Translations under genes and position numbers: made by a program | Notes under the pieces: generated by a model | Told to the model about the DNA's origin: nothing | Databases searched by the model: none | Seen by the model: only the letters and a program-made list of their open reading frames with translations | Assembly: GCA_036557185.1 (NCBI GenBank) | Contig: DATBHZ010000069.1 | Span: 1 to 30,581, forward strand | DNA length: 30,581 nucleotides | Direction of reading: 5' to 3' | DNA from: DATBHZ01 sp036557185 | GTDB taxonomy: Bacteria; Actinomycetota; Acidimicrobiia; IMCC26256; JAENVU01 | Shown: piece after piece, positions 29,844 to 30,581 of the stretch | Numbering within the stretch: position 1 is the stretch's first letter | Layout of the letters: each line of letters starts with the position of its first letter

Positions 29844-30581
29844 CTAGAGCACGCCGCGTCGGCGCAGCAGGTCCACGAGGAGCGCTTCGAGCTGTGGACC
29901 GATGTCCGGACGGTCGAGCGCGAGCTCGATGTTCGCTCGCAGGAAGTCGACCTTCTGGCCGATGTCGAAGCGGCCGTCGCGGAACACGCGCCCGTACACG
30001 GCCTGTGTCTCGTTCAGCAGACCGATCGCGTCGGTGATCTGGATCTCGCCGCCGGTACCAGGCTCGGTCCGCTCGATTGCGTCGAAGATCTCCGGCGTGA
30101 ACACGTAGCGGCCCATCACCGCCAGGTTCGACGGAGCCTCAGCGGGCTTGGGCTTCTCGATGATCGAGCGCACGCGCATGAGCCCTGGCTCGACCTCCTC
30201 GGGCTCGATGCAGCCGTACGCCGAGATCTCGTCGGGCGACACCTCCTTGAGCGCGAGGACGGTGTGCCCGTACTGCTCGTGCACGTCGAGCATCGACCGG
30301 AGCAGCACCGAGTCGTCAACCATGATGTCGTCGCCGAGCAGCACCGCGAACGGCTCGTCGCCCACGTGCTCGCGGGCGACCGAGACCGCGTGGCCGAGGC
30401 CGAGCGGATCACGCTGGCGGATGTAGTGGATATCGCCGAGCTCCGAGGTCTCCTGCACCTCTTTGAGGAGGTCGTGCTTCTTCTTCTGCTCGAGGTAGAA
30501 CTCGAGCTCGAAGTTGCGGTCGAAGTGGTCCTCGATCGCGCGCTTGCCGCGACCGGTGATGATGAGGATGTCGGTCAGTCC
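29844..30581 (-). CDS. galU: UTP--glucose-1-phosphate uridylyltransferase (5' end beyond window)
   Basis: The visible 245 C-terminal residues form most of the GalU nucleotidyltransferase fold. Seen are LTDILIITGRGKRAIEDHFD, the FELEFYLEQKKKHDLL helix, DIHYIRQRDPLGLGHAV, the metal- and nucleotide-binding FAVLLGDDI segment, the SIIEKPKPAEAPSNLAVMGRYVF motif, GTGGEIQITDAI and GQKVDFLRANIELAL. It makes UDP-glucose for cell-envelope polysaccharides and glycogen or trehalose. The start codon lies right of the window. The moeA/glp gene follows after 6 bases, the conserved galU-glp pairing of actinobacteria. Confidence 0.97.
   Translation of the reverse strand, partial: GLTDILIITGRGKRAIEDHFDRNFELEFYLEQKKKHDLLKEVQETSELGDIHYIRQRDPLGLGHAVSVAREHVGDEPFAVLLGDDIMVDDSVLLRSMLDVHEQYGHTVLALKEVSPDEISAYGCIEPEEVEPGLMRVRSIIEKPKPAEAPSNLAVMGRYVFTPEIFDAIERTEPGTGGEIQITDAIGLLNETQAVYGRVFRDGRFDIGQKVDFLRANIELALDRPDIGPQLEALLVDLLRRRGVL

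Overview
This window is a dense, GC-rich (roughly two-thirds G+C), bidirectionally coded bacterial chromosome segment. F420-type luciferase-like and DinB/DUF664 proteins, frequent GTG starts, a galU-glp/moeA-linked block and a probable SepX/GlpR divisome membrane protein point to an actinobacterium. An environmental member of a deep-branching class such as Acidimicrobiia is my guess, made without any database search. I see no integrase, transposase, CRISPR array or prophage; apart from one 780-base gap it is packed with ordinary chromosomal genes.

Layout, left to right. 1-3034 (+): tail of one DHA2-type MFS exporter, a second complete one overlapping it, then a luciferase-like monooxygenase. 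3041-5895: a macro-domain hydrolase facing left, and a rightward run of PhyH dioxygenase, gluconokinase, two very small membrane proteins and a DUF1697 protein. 5965-7958 (+): an alkylation-repair operon made of an Ada-AlkA fusion and an O6-alkylguanine methyltransferase. 8068-11452 (+): dienelactone hydrolase, siderophore-interacting flavoprotein and a large polytopic membrane protein, ending at a strong inverted repeat. 11514-17569: a small membrane protein, nitronate monooxygenase-like protein, zinc alcohol dehydrogenase, hotdog thioesterase, FAD oxidoreductase, cytochrome P450 and an NTF2-like protein. 17586-22809: DinB-like protein, two alpha/beta hydrolases, a VOC protein and KatG. A tRNA-Ala(CGC) lies at 22880-22956.

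22957-24349 (-) is a self-contained regulatory unit: two AHSA1/SRPBCC proteins and an ArsR-type repressor, behind two near-identical palindromes that cover a candidate promoter. 24433-24927 (+) is an unrecognised membrane-anchored protein.

24956-30581 (-) is the most interesting part: galU, moeA/glp, a 780-base non-coding gap, moaA, moaC, a SepX/GlpR-like membrane protein and a translin/TRAX-family protein. GalU makes UDP-glucose and MoaA, MoaC and MoeA act in molybdenum cofactor synthesis. The MoeA paralogue Glp and its membrane receptor GlpR (SepX in Streptomyces) are known to act in actinobacterial cell division, so this block may join cofactor synthesis, division and a translin-type nuclease. 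The gap next to moaA holds four consecutive inverted repeats that could be an undescribed structured leader RNA.
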